64,000 nt of DNA from Flavipsychrobacter sp. (GTDB lineage Bacteria; Bacteroidota; Bacteroidia; Chitinophagales; Chitinophagaceae): the NCBI GenBank assembly GCA_017849575.1, contig JAFIGV010000025.1, positions 60,419 through 124,418 on the forward strand, read 5' to 3'. The translations under genes were made by a program, and so were the position numbers. A model generated the notes under the pieces. The model was not told the DNA's origin and did not search any database. It saw only the letters and a list, made by a program, of their open reading frames with translations. Below, in pieces: positions 27,478 through 35,972 of the stretch (position 1 is the stretch's first letter; each line of letters starts with the position of its first letter).

Positions 27478-28962
27478 ATGGCTAACCAAGACAACAATTT
27501 CGTGAACACCGTGGTGGATGCGCAAAAGCAGGCAGTAGATACCATGGTAGAAAACACTAAGAAATTTACAAACGGCAACAGCCTGGTAAATGAATCAGTG
27601 CAAAAGGGGTCTGAGTGGTACAAAAACTGGTTGGACAATCAAAAGAACTTTTTTGCTCAAAGCAGCGAAAAGACAGCAAACATGACAGGCAACATGCAGG
27701 GCAATCTGAACCAGATGAATGAGTTTTATCAAAACTGGTTTAACACTCAGATGAACTGGGCTAAGCAAATGTGGGAAATGAACATGAATCATTTCCAGAA
27801 TGCCTCTGCTCAGACTTCTGCTGCCAATGCAAACCCCATGAACATGTGGCAGAACATGCAACAAAATTGGAACAACTGGATGACCGGCATCAACAACACC
27901 AACCAATGGATGAACATGATGCAACAATGGTCAAATATGTTCAACGTAGATGCTTATAAAAAAATGACGGACAACTGGTCATCTTTGTACAACCAGTATC
28001 AGGACATTCTGAACAGCAACTGGAGCAAGATGCAGGAAAGCATGCAAAACGGCACCGCACAGGATGCGTATAAGAACATGACTAATGCCACAGAGAGCTT
28101 CTCTAAATTCTATGAAATGTGGATGCCTATGTGGAAGAGCATTCAGGAGAAGACGTTCAACATGGATATGTACAAGCAATGGATCAACCCTGCTGCCTAC
28201 AAAGATCTGATGGATAAGTATCTTGGCTTCATGCCCGACTCCAGCCGCAGCTATATGCAGCAAATGACCGGCATGATGCAGGATGGTGCAAAGCAGATGG
28301 GAAACCTCACGGCCCAGAACTATGAGCAGATGCGCAATATGATGGGAAACATGATGAACGGGATGAATGGTTCAGCCATGTTTGGCAATATGCTCAACGG
28401 CTACAACCAGTGGTACAACATGATGAATGATGCTGCTGCACCCTTTACCAAAATGATGACTCCCAATCAGCAAACAAAAGCGATAACAGAATGGCAGGAC
28501 ATCGCCAATCGTATAGCTGTGTACAACATCAAGAATGCTGAACTGCAGTACATGATGTACCTGCAAGGCACGAAGGTGATGGATAGCCTTGCTGAAAACG
28601 TGATGCAAAAAATGAAGAGCGGCGAAGAGATCAACAGCATCATGGCTTTGTTCCAGGAGTGGATGAGCATCAGTGACAAGACCTTCGTTTCTCTTTTTGA
28701 AAGCGACGAATACAGCAAGCTGATGGCCGAAGTAAGCGCTATGCAACTGAAGCTGAAAAAAGACGTGGAAAATCAAATGGAGAAGTTCATGACTGGTATT
28801 CCTGTGGCTACACGCAGCGAAATGGATGAGCTGTACAAGACTATTTACGAGCTGAAAAAACAGGTACGTCAAATGGAGAAGATGATGGAAATTGGCAACG
28901 AAGACGATAGCCAGACAGCAGAGGAGCCAAAAGCTGCACGCCGCACTGCTGCAAAAAAATAA
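27478..28962 (+). CDS. PhaE-like (class III PHA synthase subunit E / phasin-like) protein with Met/Asn/Trp-rich N-terminal region
   Basis: 494 aa, cytoplasmic, no signal peptide. Residues ~50-330 are low-complexity helical sequence dominated by Met, Asn, Gln and Trp (for example MNMWQNMQQNWNNWM). The C-terminal ~130 residues resemble the PhaE subunit of class III polyhydroxyalkanoate synthases, especially the end (GIPVATRSEMDELYKTIYEL), which matches the PhaE pattern G-[IL]-P-T-R-x-E-[VLM]-D-x-L followed by a coiled coil. The final ~20 residues are Ala/Lys-rich (KAARRTAAKK), as in phasins that touch DNA. It may activate a PhaC encoded elsewhere or coat granules. The neighbouring PhaJ-like hydratase fits. 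It ends at a strong terminator. Confidence 0.72.
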   Translation: MANQDNNFVNTVVDAQKQAVDTMVENTKKFTNGNSLVNESVQKGSEWYKNWLDNQKNFFAQSSEKTANMTGNMQGNLNQMNEFYQNWFNTQMNWAKQMWEMNMNHFQNASAQTSAANANPMNMWQNMQQNWNNWMTGINNTNQWMNMMQQWSNMFNVDAYKKMTDNWSSLYNQYQDILNSNWSKMQESMQNGTAQDAYKNMTNATESFSKFYEMWMPMWKSIQEKTFNMDMYKQWINPAAYKDLMDKYLGFMPDSSRSYMQQMTGMMQDGAKQMGNLTAQNYEQMRNMMGNMMNGMNGSAMFGNMLNGYNQWYNMMNDAAAPFTKMMTPNQQTKAITEWQDIANRIAVYNIKNAELQYMMYLQGTKVMDSLAENVMQKMKSGEEINSIMALFQEWMSISDKTFVSLFESDEYSKLMAEVSAMQLKLKKDVENQMEKFMTGIPVATRSEMDELYKTIYELKKQVRQMEKMMEIGNEDDSQTAEEPKAARRTAAKK

Positions 28963-28985
28963 ATAAAACGTTTACCCTGAAGAAG

Positions 28986-29019
28986 CCGTCTCAACCTGCG
29001 CGTTGAGACGGTTTTTTAT
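28986..29019 (+). terminator. Rho-independent terminator of the PhaE-like gene
   Basis: Perfect 10-bp stem CCGTCTCAAC / GTTGAGACGG (28986-28995 and 29002-29011) with a 6-nt loop, followed by TTTTTTATT. It lies 24 bp past the stop. Confidence 0.93.
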
Positions 29020-29044
29020 TTCTGTCGCTTTTTGGGACCAAAGT

Positions 29045-29911
29045 TTACAGATCGGCACGCAACATACGCTCATTGCCGTGCATATCCTGCCTAAGCGTTA
29101 CTTTGTGGTAACCCATGCTTCGGAACAGTGTAACCGTCTGTTGCGCGTAGTCCTGATGCAGCTCGCAAAAAATTCTACCTCCTTCATGAAGGTGATTAAG
29201 CCCAAACTTCGCGATGGCCTCATAGAAAACCAGAGCATCTTCCGCAACAAAAAGGGCAAGAGAAGGCTCATAGTCAGCAACGTTCTTATGAAGCGTTTCT
29301 TTTTCAGAAAAGGGAATATAAGGAGGATTCGAGACGATAATATCAAACTTCCCAAGAGCTTCCCGTTGGTGTCCGTCTAGAAAATCAATTTGCAGAAACT
29401 GAACTTTCGCACCCAGTTCAGCAGCATTTTTTTGGGCCACGGCCAGTGCCATTTCACTGAGGTCAATGGCTGTAAGTTGTAACGATCCCAGCTCCAGACT
29501 GAGTGTTATGGCGATGCACCCACTACCCGTCCCGATGTCGAGAACGGAGGCAGGCTTTGCTTTATCAACGGCAGCCATCACCCATTGTACCAGTTCCTCG
29601 GTTTCCGGCCTTGGGATCAGAACAGCCGGATCAACAAAAAATCTGCGACCGCAAAACCATTGTTCACCGGTAATATATTGCAACGGCTCGCCTTGCACCA
29701 AACGCTTCGTCGCTGCCAGATACTTCGATTGCTCCAGGTCCGTAAGTGGTGTACCCTTCTCCGTAAGTCGTAGTAGCTTTCCTTTACCCGTCAGGTGTTC
29801 CAGATATAGATGCGCTATAGCCTGAGCTTCGCTGGTTTCATATACTGTATGTAAGGCCTTTGCGAGTGCCTGATAAGCCTCACCATAAGAAAAGCGATTC
29901 TGCATAGTCAT
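29045..29911 (-). CDS. prmC: Release factor N5-glutamine methyltransferase PrmC (HemK)
   Basis: SAM-dependent enzyme (288 aa) that methylates the GGQ glutamine of peptide-release factors RF1 and RF2. SAM motif VLDIGTGSGCIAITLSLELG, then AIDLSEMAL, and the catalytic SNPPYIP motif near residue 190. The N-terminal helical domain is present. The start ATGA overlaps the stop of the upstream helicase by 4 bp (29908-29911), so translation is likely coupled. Confidence 0.93.
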   Translation of the reverse strand: MTMQNRFSYGEAYQALAKALHTVYETSEAQAIAHLYLEHLTGKGKLLRLTEKGTPLTDLEQSKYLAATKRLVQGEPLQYITGEQWFCGRRFFVDPAVLIPRPETEELVQWVMAAVDKAKPASVLDIGTGSGCIAITLSLELGSLQLTAIDLSEMALAVAQKNAAELGAKVQFLQIDFLDGHQREALGKFDIIVSNPPYIPFSEKETLHKNVADYEPSLALFVAEDALVFYEAIAKFGLNHLHEGGRIFCELHQDYAQQTVTLFRSMGYHKVTLRQDMHGNERMLRADL

Positions 29912-32112
29912 CCTTTTTTCCGGTCCATATCCAGCAATACCGCTCTGATTTCATTATAAGATATCGCATTGCCGGTAATCTCCCGTATAGCCGCCGCATT
30001 TCTTTGCGATGCTTTGTTAATTGCCTCGGTGATTACAGGCAACTTTTCCGGAGCCACCAACTGGTTCAGACTCACTTCACCGGTCTCAATATACTGCAAC
30101 AAATGGCCTTCGATGGTGCCCGTCGCCAGCCCTCTCTTGCGGGCTATCTCAGCCACATTACAGCCGTCCAGAAACATGCGCAAACTAATGCTGCGAGTAT
30201 CTTCCCTGGCAGGAAGCGCTGTGGGCAGGCCCGGCAGTGCAGGGATATGTTTGTGAACCGCCTGGTATTGCTCAAGCAAATGATTGATGTTTTTACCGCG
30301 GGCTACGCCTTCTGCCAGCATAGAAGCCTGCTCAATAAGTTGTCGCTTTCTGATGATCTGTGTGTAAAGGGGCTGTAGCGATTTAAGGTATTTTTTGGTC
30401 TTGGCCTTTATCTTGGTTTCATCAAAATGCTGCTGCCAGGGTTGCAGGAGCTTTAGGTCAATTTCCTTATCAAAATAGATCGCTGCTGCATGTACCCGCT
30501 CATGTATTGTGCGGGCATCTGCGCGCTCAGTAATCAGCCGGGTGAGCTGATTCGAAAATCGTTCGGCAACCTCATGCAACGCTAATACCGCGGTGAGCAT
30601 GGCTGACGACCACGCAACGGCTTCTTTCTGGTGGGGAAGACGAATGTGATTATAGCCATCATGATGATCACGAAAAAGCACAGCCATTTGTTTCCAGTCG
30701 AAACTTTTCATCAGCCGGCTTTCCAGAAAACTTTGTTCTTCGGCGGCCAGTGTCTCCAGCAACTGGCTGAGGGAAGGCTTTCTGCTGATGAAGGCTGAAA
30801 CCCGACTTTCTGTATGAATGGCGGCTGTCGTGATCTGCGAGGCCAGCACCAATCCCGAAAGGGCGGTAAGCCTGCTGAGCGCTACATAAACCTGACCTGC
30901 GGCAAAGGACTGACCCGCATCTATTATCGCCCTTTCAAACGTCAGACCCTGGCTCTTATGTATGGTGACGGCCCATGCCAGGCGAACCGGATATTGCCGG
31001 TAGGAACCCAGCTCCTGCTCCGTAATCTTGTCGGCTCCCTCATCATACTGATAGCGTACATTTTTCCAGGTTTCCTGCTCCAGTTGCAGTTCTTCCCGCT
31101 CACCCGGAAACCGTATCCAAATACCGCCATTACTGATGCGGGTAACCATCCCGATTTTACCGTTATAGTATCGGCGTTGTTCGCCCTTATCATTCTTGAT
31201 GAACATGATCTGCGCCCCCACCTTCAGCGTCAGCATCTTCTCTACCGGTAGCGCCGATTCGTTGAAATCTCCGCTCAGGGTACCTTCAAAACGATGGGCC
31301 TCACTGTCCAGCCGGGCCAGGGCGCTTTGATTGATCTGATCTGCCTTTCTGTTGTGTGTCGTCAGTATGATATATCCTTCTTCCGGCTCCGGAAAAAACG
31401 AAGGATCAAATTTCCTGTTTAATAAACGCAGATCGTCCTCAGTAGCCGTGTTATCCCTTATCTTGTTCAACAGGCTGATAAACTCCTCGTCCGACTGACG
31501 GTAGATTTTATCGAGCTCTATTTGCAAGGGCTCCACTTCTTTCAAAACATGAGCATCGAAGAAGAAAAGACTTTTGTAATACTGGCTCAGATACTCCCAT
31601 TCATCGTCCTTTACTACGGGTGGAAGCTGCATCATGTCACCGATATAGAGTACCTGCACGCCCCCAAAGGGTTCACCGGATTTTCGGTAATACCGCAAGA
31701 TGCCATCTATGGCATCCAACATGTCGGCGCGCAGCATGGACACTTCATCAATCACCAGCAGTTCAAGCTCTTCCAGCATGCGCCGCTTTTCTTTGTTAAA
31801 CCGTATGTTCTTCAACAAAGTGTGTAGATCGGTGCCGCTGGAAGGCGAGCTGGAAAAACCTGTTTGTCGTACCGGCAGAAAAGCACCGAGCGGGAGCTGA
31901 AAGAACGAATGCATCGTCACGCCTCCAGCATTGATAGCGGCTACACCGGTGGGTGCAACGATGACCATATTCTTGGCCGTGTGGTCTTTAATGCTTTTCA
32001 GAAAAGTTGTCTTTCCTGTGCCAGCTCTTCCGGTAAGAAAAATATGACGGCTGGTGTGCAATACAAATGCCTTGGCAATTTCGGCAAACGAGCTATTGAT
32101 AGAGAATGACAT
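29908..32112 (-). CDS. Pif1-like superfamily 1B DNA helicase with C-terminal HTH domain
   Basis: 734 aa. Walker A GRAGTGKTTFL (about residues 28-38), then VAPTGVAAINAGG, Walker B LLVIDEVSMLRADML, GDMMQLPPV, and the 2B/UvrD_C_2-like block AVTIHKSQGLTFERAI. After ~residue 430 a helical region leads to a C-terminal helix-turn-helix (NVAEIARKRGLATGTIEGHL), an arrangement common in Bacteroidota Pif1/RecD2-like helicases. Family members unwind 5'-3', G-quadruplexes included. The exact role is unknown. The minus strand has TATTTTTA (a one-mismatch -7 box) 6 nt before the ATG. prmC follows with a 4-bp overlap. Confidence 0.88.
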   Translation of the reverse strand: MSFSINSSFAEIAKAFVLHTSRHIFLTGRAGTGKTTFLKSIKDHTAKNMVIVAPTGVAAINAGGVTMHSFFQLPLGAFLPVRQTGFSSSPSSGTDLHTLLKNIRFNKEKRRMLEELELLVIDEVSMLRADMLDAIDGILRYYRKSGEPFGGVQVLYIGDMMQLPPVVKDDEWEYLSQYYKSLFFFDAHVLKEVEPLQIELDKIYRQSDEEFISLLNKIRDNTATEDDLRLLNRKFDPSFFPEPEEGYIILTTHNRKADQINQSALARLDSEAHRFEGTLSGDFNESALPVEKMLTLKVGAQIMFIKNDKGEQRRYYNGKIGMVTRISNGGIWIRFPGEREELQLEQETWKNVRYQYDEGADKITEQELGSYRQYPVRLAWAVTIHKSQGLTFERAIIDAGQSFAAGQVYVALSRLTALSGLVLASQITTAAIHTESRVSAFISRKPSLSQLLETLAAEEQSFLESRLMKSFDWKQMAVLFRDHHDGYNHIRLPHQKEAVAWSSAMLTAVLALHEVAERFSNQLTRLITERADARTIHERVHAAAIYFDKEIDLKLLQPWQQHFDETKIKAKTKKYLKSLQPLYTQIIRKRQLIEQASMLAEGVARGKNINHLLEQYQAVHKHIPALPGLPTALPAREDTRSISLRMFLDGCNVAEIARKRGLATGTIEGHLLQYIETGEVSLNQLVAPEKLPVITEAINKASQRNAAAIREITGNAISYNEIRAVLLDMDRKKG

Positions 32113-32274
32113 GCAGCGTAAAAATAAGCTTTCCTCGTAAAGTGCTTGCTCGCATCGGCGAATTCTGATGGCAGAAAAACCGGATCCGTTGAAAACATTT
32201 TTTACCGTTAGCGAAAATAAGCCGACATTTAAGTACCCACTTGAGCCCTCGCAATATTTTAAATATTTCTGCTC

Positions 32275-32358
32275 ATGACACTACTGGGCCTAATGGTGGT
32301 GATCGTAGCTGCAATATTGATTGTTCTGTTGGTTAAGAACAAAAGAGACGGGCGATAA
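32275..32358 (+). CDS. Candidate 27-aa single-helix membrane peptide
   Basis: ATG to TAA frame encoding MTLLGLMVVIVAA followed by ILIVLLV and KNKRDGR. It has one continuous hydrophobic stretch of about 20 residues ending in a basic tail, the classic layout of a small inner-membrane peptide with a cytoplasmic C-terminus. It lies alone in the helicase-ribD intergenic region, 56 bp before ribD, same strand. No ribosome-binding site is needed in this lineage, so the start cannot be confirmed. I recognise no family. Chance is a serious alternative at this length. Confidence 0.35.
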   Translation: MTLLGLMVVIVAAILIVLLVKNKRDGR

Positions 32359-32397
32359 AGACTTCAACAGGCATTTCATTTTGCTATTACGAGCCCC

Positions 32398-32405
32398 TAA
32401 TTTTA
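32398..32405 (+). promoter_or_regulatory. Possible -7 box TAATTTTA of ribD
   Basis: One mismatch to TAnnTTTG, but followed by CGCCGTT and an ATG 9 nt later, the same context as the purD promoter. Confidence 0.35.
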
Positions 32406-32414
32406 CGCCGTTAT

Positions 32415-33485
32415 ATGGATCGTCAGCTTTTCATGAAACGCTGTCTCGAACTTGCATTGCAGGGCAGGGGGAAGGTAGCGCCCAACCCCATGGTAGGAGC
32501 TCTGCTTGAATATCGGGGACAAATTATTGCTGAAGGATTCCATGCGGCTTACGGCTCTGCCCATGCCGAAGTCAATTGTTTTGATGCTGTGCCTCCTGAA
32601 CGCCGTCATCTCATTCCGGACAGCACACTTTACGTTTCGCTGGAGCCCTGTGCCCACTACGGTAAAACGCCGCCCTGCGCCCTGCGCATCGTAAAAGAAA
32701 GACCGAAGAAAGTGATCGTTTGCAATGAAGATCCTTTTCCCGCTGTGGACGGAAAGGGATTGCAGATCGTAGAAGGGGCAGGTATTGAAACGGAGACGGG
32801 TTTGTTAGCCGATCAGGGTTTGTGGCTCAATCGCCGGTTCTTTTGCTTTCATACTTTACACCGCCCTTATATCATATTAAAATGGGCGCAGACAAGAGAA
32901 GGCTTTTTTGCACCAGTCAACCGGACAAGGCACCAGATGAGCAACAGTCACAGTCTGCAATTGCTGCACAGGTGGAGAACGGAAGAATCTGCCATCATGG
33001 TGGGCACAAAAACCGCTGCCAGCGACAACCCGCAGCTTACCGCGAGGCTGTGGGAAGGCCGACAACCCCTTCGTATTGTAATCGACCGGAAGCTGGCTCT
33101 CGACGGTGATCTGAGGATTTTCGACGGCTCAGCAAATACCTGGATACTCAACGAAATAAAAAACGGCAGCGTCGAGAAAAACACTTTTTTACAGTTGGAT
33201 TTCAGTAATCCCATCACCGGTCAGCTCATGCACCACCTGCGGCAGGAGGGTGTTCAATCCCTGATGGTGGAAGGCGGTGCAGACCTGCTTCAGCGCTTCA
33301 TAGCCGACGGGCTTTGGGATGAAGCGCGGATCTTTGAAACCGCACATAGCCTGGATGAGGGCGTTGCGGCCCCGCAGCTTTCAAAAGCGGTGCATGCTTT
33401 TAGCGCCGATATCGGCACGGACAGACTTCATGTCTATACCCATAGAGATAGTCGTTTTCCTTATGTACAAGAAATGGAGCTTTAG
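32415..33485 (+). CDS. ribD: Bifunctional riboflavin deaminase/reductase RibD
   Basis: 356 aa. Deaminates diaminohydroxyphosphoribosylaminopyrimidine and then reduces the ribosyl chain, the second and third steps of riboflavin synthesis. The N-terminal cytidine-deaminase-like domain carries the zinc ligands His50 and catalytic Glu52 (HAEVN) and Cys79/Cys88 (EPCAHYGKTPPC). The C-terminal reductase domain includes GTKTAASDNPQLTAR and VEGGADLLQ. Length and order are normal. It heads a tight plus-strand block: the DMT transporter starts 2 bp after its stop. Confidence 0.93.
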   Translation: MDRQLFMKRCLELALQGRGKVAPNPMVGALLEYRGQIIAEGFHAAYGSAHAEVNCFDAVPPERRHLIPDSTLYVSLEPCAHYGKTPPCALRIVKERPKKVIVCNEDPFPAVDGKGLQIVEGAGIETETGLLADQGLWLNRRFFCFHTLHRPYIILKWAQTREGFFAPVNRTRHQMSNSHSLQLLHRWRTEESAIMVGTKTAASDNPQLTARLWEGRQPLRIVIDRKLALDGDLRIFDGSANTWILNEIKNGSVEKNTFLQLDFSNPITGQLMHHLRQEGVQSLMVEGGADLLQRFIADGLWDEARIFETAHSLDEGVAAPQLSKAVHAFSADIGTDRLHVYTHRDSRFPYVQEMEL

Positions 33486-33487
33486 AC

Positions 33488-34363
33488 ATGATGTACCTCC
33501 TGCTTACCGTTCTGCTCAATACTTTTTTATTTGCTTTATTCAAGCTGTTCCCAAGATGGGGTATCAATGGATGGCAGGCTATTGTCAGCAACTATGTGGT
33601 GTGTGTCCTTACCGGATCCGTGCTCATAAAAAAGGTTCCTTTTTCCGTAGCATCGACCCAACAAGGTTGGTTTCCCTGGTCGCTGCTGATGGGTGCCATG
33701 TTCATCTCACTGTTTAACCTTATCGCCTGGCGTACCCGGGAAGACGGCATGACGACAACCACGGTGGCCAATAAACTTTCGCTGGTGATACCGGTAGCGT
33801 TCTCATTTGTACTTTACGGAGAAAGCATTTCGCTTTTGAAAGTTCTGGGTATTGCTGTGGCGTTTCCGGCGGTCTATCTTTCCACACGGGCTGAAGGCAT
33901 TGTAAAAAAACCTCGTAGCTGGGCCTATCCTTTATTACTTTTTGTGGGCAGCGGCCTGCTCGATACACTCGTGAAATATGTTGAACATCACTACCTGAAC
34001 AATTCCGAACAACAGGCGCTGTACACGATACATGTTTTTGCAACGGCTGCCTTGCTGGGTGTACTCAGCATGACCTACAACATGCTGTTTAGAGGCATGC
34101 GGTTAAGCACGCGGAGCCTGTGGGCAGGTGTGATCTTAGGCATTCCCAACTACTTTTCTATTTTCTTTTTGATTAAACTTTTACACAGCGGATTTCTGCA
34201 AAGCTCGGCGGCAATACCGGTGAACAACATCGGCATTGTATTGTTCTCTGCCTTAGTGGCCATGCTTTTATTCAGGGAAAAGCCAACAGCAGCGAGACTT
34301 GTAGGTTTGCTACTCTCCGTATTGGCCATTTTACTCATTGCCTTAGCCGATATCTATGGATGA
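33488..34363 (+). CDS. DMT-superfamily (EamA-like) transporter
   Basis: 291 aa with about ten hydrophobic helices arranged as two repeated five-helix halves, the drug/metabolite transporter layout. Inner membrane. The substrate is unknown. Its position right after ribD might suggest a riboflavin-related or nucleotide-related metabolite, but co-location in this lineage is weak evidence. The stop overlaps the YigZ-like start by 8 bp. Confidence 0.82.
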   Translation: MMYLLLTVLLNTFLFALFKLFPRWGINGWQAIVSNYVVCVLTGSVLIKKVPFSVASTQQGWFPWSLLMGAMFISLFNLIAWRTREDGMTTTTVANKLSLVIPVAFSFVLYGESISLLKVLGIAVAFPAVYLSTRAEGIVKKPRSWAYPLLLFVGSGLLDTLVKYVEHHYLNNSEQQALYTIHVFATAALLGVLSMTYNMLFRGMRLSTRSLWAGVILGIPNYFSIFFLIKLLHSGFLQSSAAIPVNNIGIVLFSALVAMLLFREKPTAARLVGLLLSVLAILLIALADIYG

Positions 34364-34967
34364 GCATTTTACATATCGTACCCTTAGCGAACCCTCAACC
34401 GGTGAATTTCGCGATCGCGGCAGCAAATTCCTGTCCTATGCATGGCCTGTAAAGGATGTCTCAGAAATAAAGATGCATCTTCAATCGCTGAAAAAGGAGC
34501 ATCCGAAGGCCGTACATTATTGCTATGCATGGCGGCTCGGCACAGATGGCACACAGTTTAGGGCCAACGACGACGGAGAGCCTTCGGGCAGCGCTGGTCG
34601 CCCGATACTGGGGCAGATAGACAGCATGCAGATCACCAACGTACTGGTTGTTGTAGTTCGATATTTTGGCGGCACTTTGCTTGGAGTTCCTGGCCTTATT
34701 AACGCGTACAAAACAGCATCTGCAAGCGCGCTTTCGCAAAGCCTGCCTATAGAAAAATGGATTGAAGAACTTGTGGAAATCAGTTTCGACTACCCGGTGA
34801 TGGGAGAGGTATTGTATCATCTCCGGCAAGCAGAAGCCACAGTGTATGAACAGGATCTCCAGTTGTTTTGCAGGGTAAAAGCAGGGATACCCGTAAAATT
34901 TTCAAAGGCTTGTCTGCAAAAGCTTTCAGAACTTCGCAGCCTGAGCATATCGCCCCGAAAAATCTAA
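34356..34967 (+). CDS. YigZ/IMPACT family protein
   Basis: 203 aa cytoplasmic protein of the UPF0029/IMPACT family. Hallmarks are the N-terminal [12 protein letters not shown] and the central [14 protein letters not shown] and [12 protein letters not shown] motifs. The C-terminal ~70 residues form the ferredoxin-like domain (DUF1949 type). Eukaryotic IMPACT regulates Gcn2; the bacterial function is not established. It overlaps the transporter upstream and is followed by queG after 5 bp. Confidence 0.9.
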   Translation: MDEHFTYRTLSEPSTGEFRDRGSKFLSYAWPVKDVSEIKMHLQSLKKEHPKAVHYCYAWRLGTDGTQFRANDDGEPSGSAGRPILGQIDSMQITNVLVVVVRYFGGTLLGVPGLINAYKTASASALSQSLPIEKWIEELVEISFDYPVMGEVLYHLRQAEATVYEQDLQLFCRVKAGIPVKFSKACLQKLSELRSLSISPRKI

Positions 34968-34972
34968 GCTTA

Positions 34973-35902
34973 TTGTCCCAGTCCGGTTACACGCAAAAAA
35001 TCAAAAACGAGGCACTCAGGCTCGGCTTTATGAACTGTGGTATTGCCAGGGCAGGCCGTCTCGATGATGATGCCCGACGGCTGGAGCAATGGCTGAACAA
35101 AGGTTTCCAGGCGGGCATGCAGTACATGGAAAAGCATTTTGATCTGCGGATAGACCCGACAAAACTGGTGCCGGGTGCCCGATCGGTCATCACATTGTTG
35201 CTGAATTACTACCCGCGGGAAGAACAGGCTGCCGGCGTACCCCGGATCGCGAAATATGCCTGGGGCGAGGATTATCATATTGTCATCAGGGAAAAACTTA
35301 ATGCACTCCTACACTTTATCAACACTGAAATCGGACAGGTGCAGGGCCGTGGCTTTGTGGATAGTGCGCCGGTGCTGGAACGCAGTTGGGCAGTAAAAAG
35401 CGGCCTGGGCTGGGTGGGTAAAAACGGGAATCTGCTTTCTAAAAAATCCGGCTCATTCTTCTTCATTGCCACCCTGATCACCGACCTCGATCTTGACCCC
35501 GATCAGCCTTTTACAACCGATCATTGTGGTAGCTGTACCCGCTGTCTCGACGCCTGCCCCACGGGCGCTTTGGTATCGCCCACCGTGGTAGATTCCCGAA
35601 AGTGCATCTCCTACCTTACCATCGAACTAAAAGACGCAACGATACCTTCTGCTTTTGAGCATCAGATGGAAGGCTGGATATTCGGTTGCGATATTTGCCA
35701 GGATGTTTGTCCATGGAACCGTTTTGCGACCACGCATAGTGAGGAGGCATTTTCACCGGTTCCCGAATTGCTCAATCTTTCCACGGGCGACTGGGAAGCC
35801 ATGACGGAAGAGGGATTCCGTAAGTACTTTGGCAAATCCGCTTTGAAGCGCGCCAAATATCAGGGGTTGATGCGCAATCTCAGGTTCCTGCGCAAGTTGT
35901 AG
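34973..35902 (+). CDS. queG: Epoxyqueuosine reductase QueG
   Basis: Cobalamin- and 4Fe-4S-dependent enzyme for the last step of queuosine synthesis in tRNA. 309 aa from a TTG start at 34973 ([18 protein letters not shown]), which gives the usual QueG N-terminus and lies 5 bp after the YigZ stop. The frame can be extended upstream to a TTG at 34868 within the YigZ gene, but those residues have no family match. Two ferredoxin-type clusters: [14 protein letters not shown] and [11 protein letters not shown]. No in-frame ATG exists before the conserved domain. Confidence 0.88.
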   Translation: MSQSGYTQKIKNEALRLGFMNCGIARAGRLDDDARRLEQWLNKGFQAGMQYMEKHFDLRIDPTKLVPGARSVITLLLNYYPREEQAAGVPRIAKYAWGEDYHIVIREKLNALLHFINTEIGQVQGRGFVDSAPVLERSWAVKSGLGWVGKNGNLLSKKSGSFFFIATLITDLDLDPDQPFTTDHCGSCTRCLDACPTGALVSPTVVDSRKCISYLTIELKDATIPSAFEHQMEGWIFGCDICQDVCPWNRFATTHSEEAFSPVPELLNLSTGDWEAMTEEGFRKYFGKSALKRAKYQGLMRNLRFLRKL

Positions 35903-35956
35903 CCGCAGGCTCCGGGCTGAGTCTGCTATATTTTTTCGCTGGCAGCATTAGGCTGC

Positions 35957-35964
35957 TATCTTTG
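35957..35964 (+). promoter_or_regulatory. Putative -7 box TATCTTTG of purD
   Basis: Perfect TAnnTTTG match, 8 nt before the purD ATG in the context TATCTTTGtcgccgttATG. It predicts an almost leaderless transcript and separates purD from the ribD-queG block 70 bp upstream. Confidence 0.55.
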
Positions 35965-35972
35965 TCGCCGTT

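Larger units (their letters stand above)
32113..32414. other. 302-bp intergenic region between the helicase and ribD starts
   Basis: Divergent region holding a weak minus-strand -7 box at 32119-32126, a candidate 27-codon membrane peptide gene at 32275-32358 and a ribD -7-like box at 32398. I see no riboswitch-like conserved structure ahead of ribD. Confidence 0.5.

Noticed and set aside
34868..34972. QueG extension inside the YigZ gene
   Set aside because: The 35 extra residues come from an out-of-frame reading of YigZ and match nothing in QueG.
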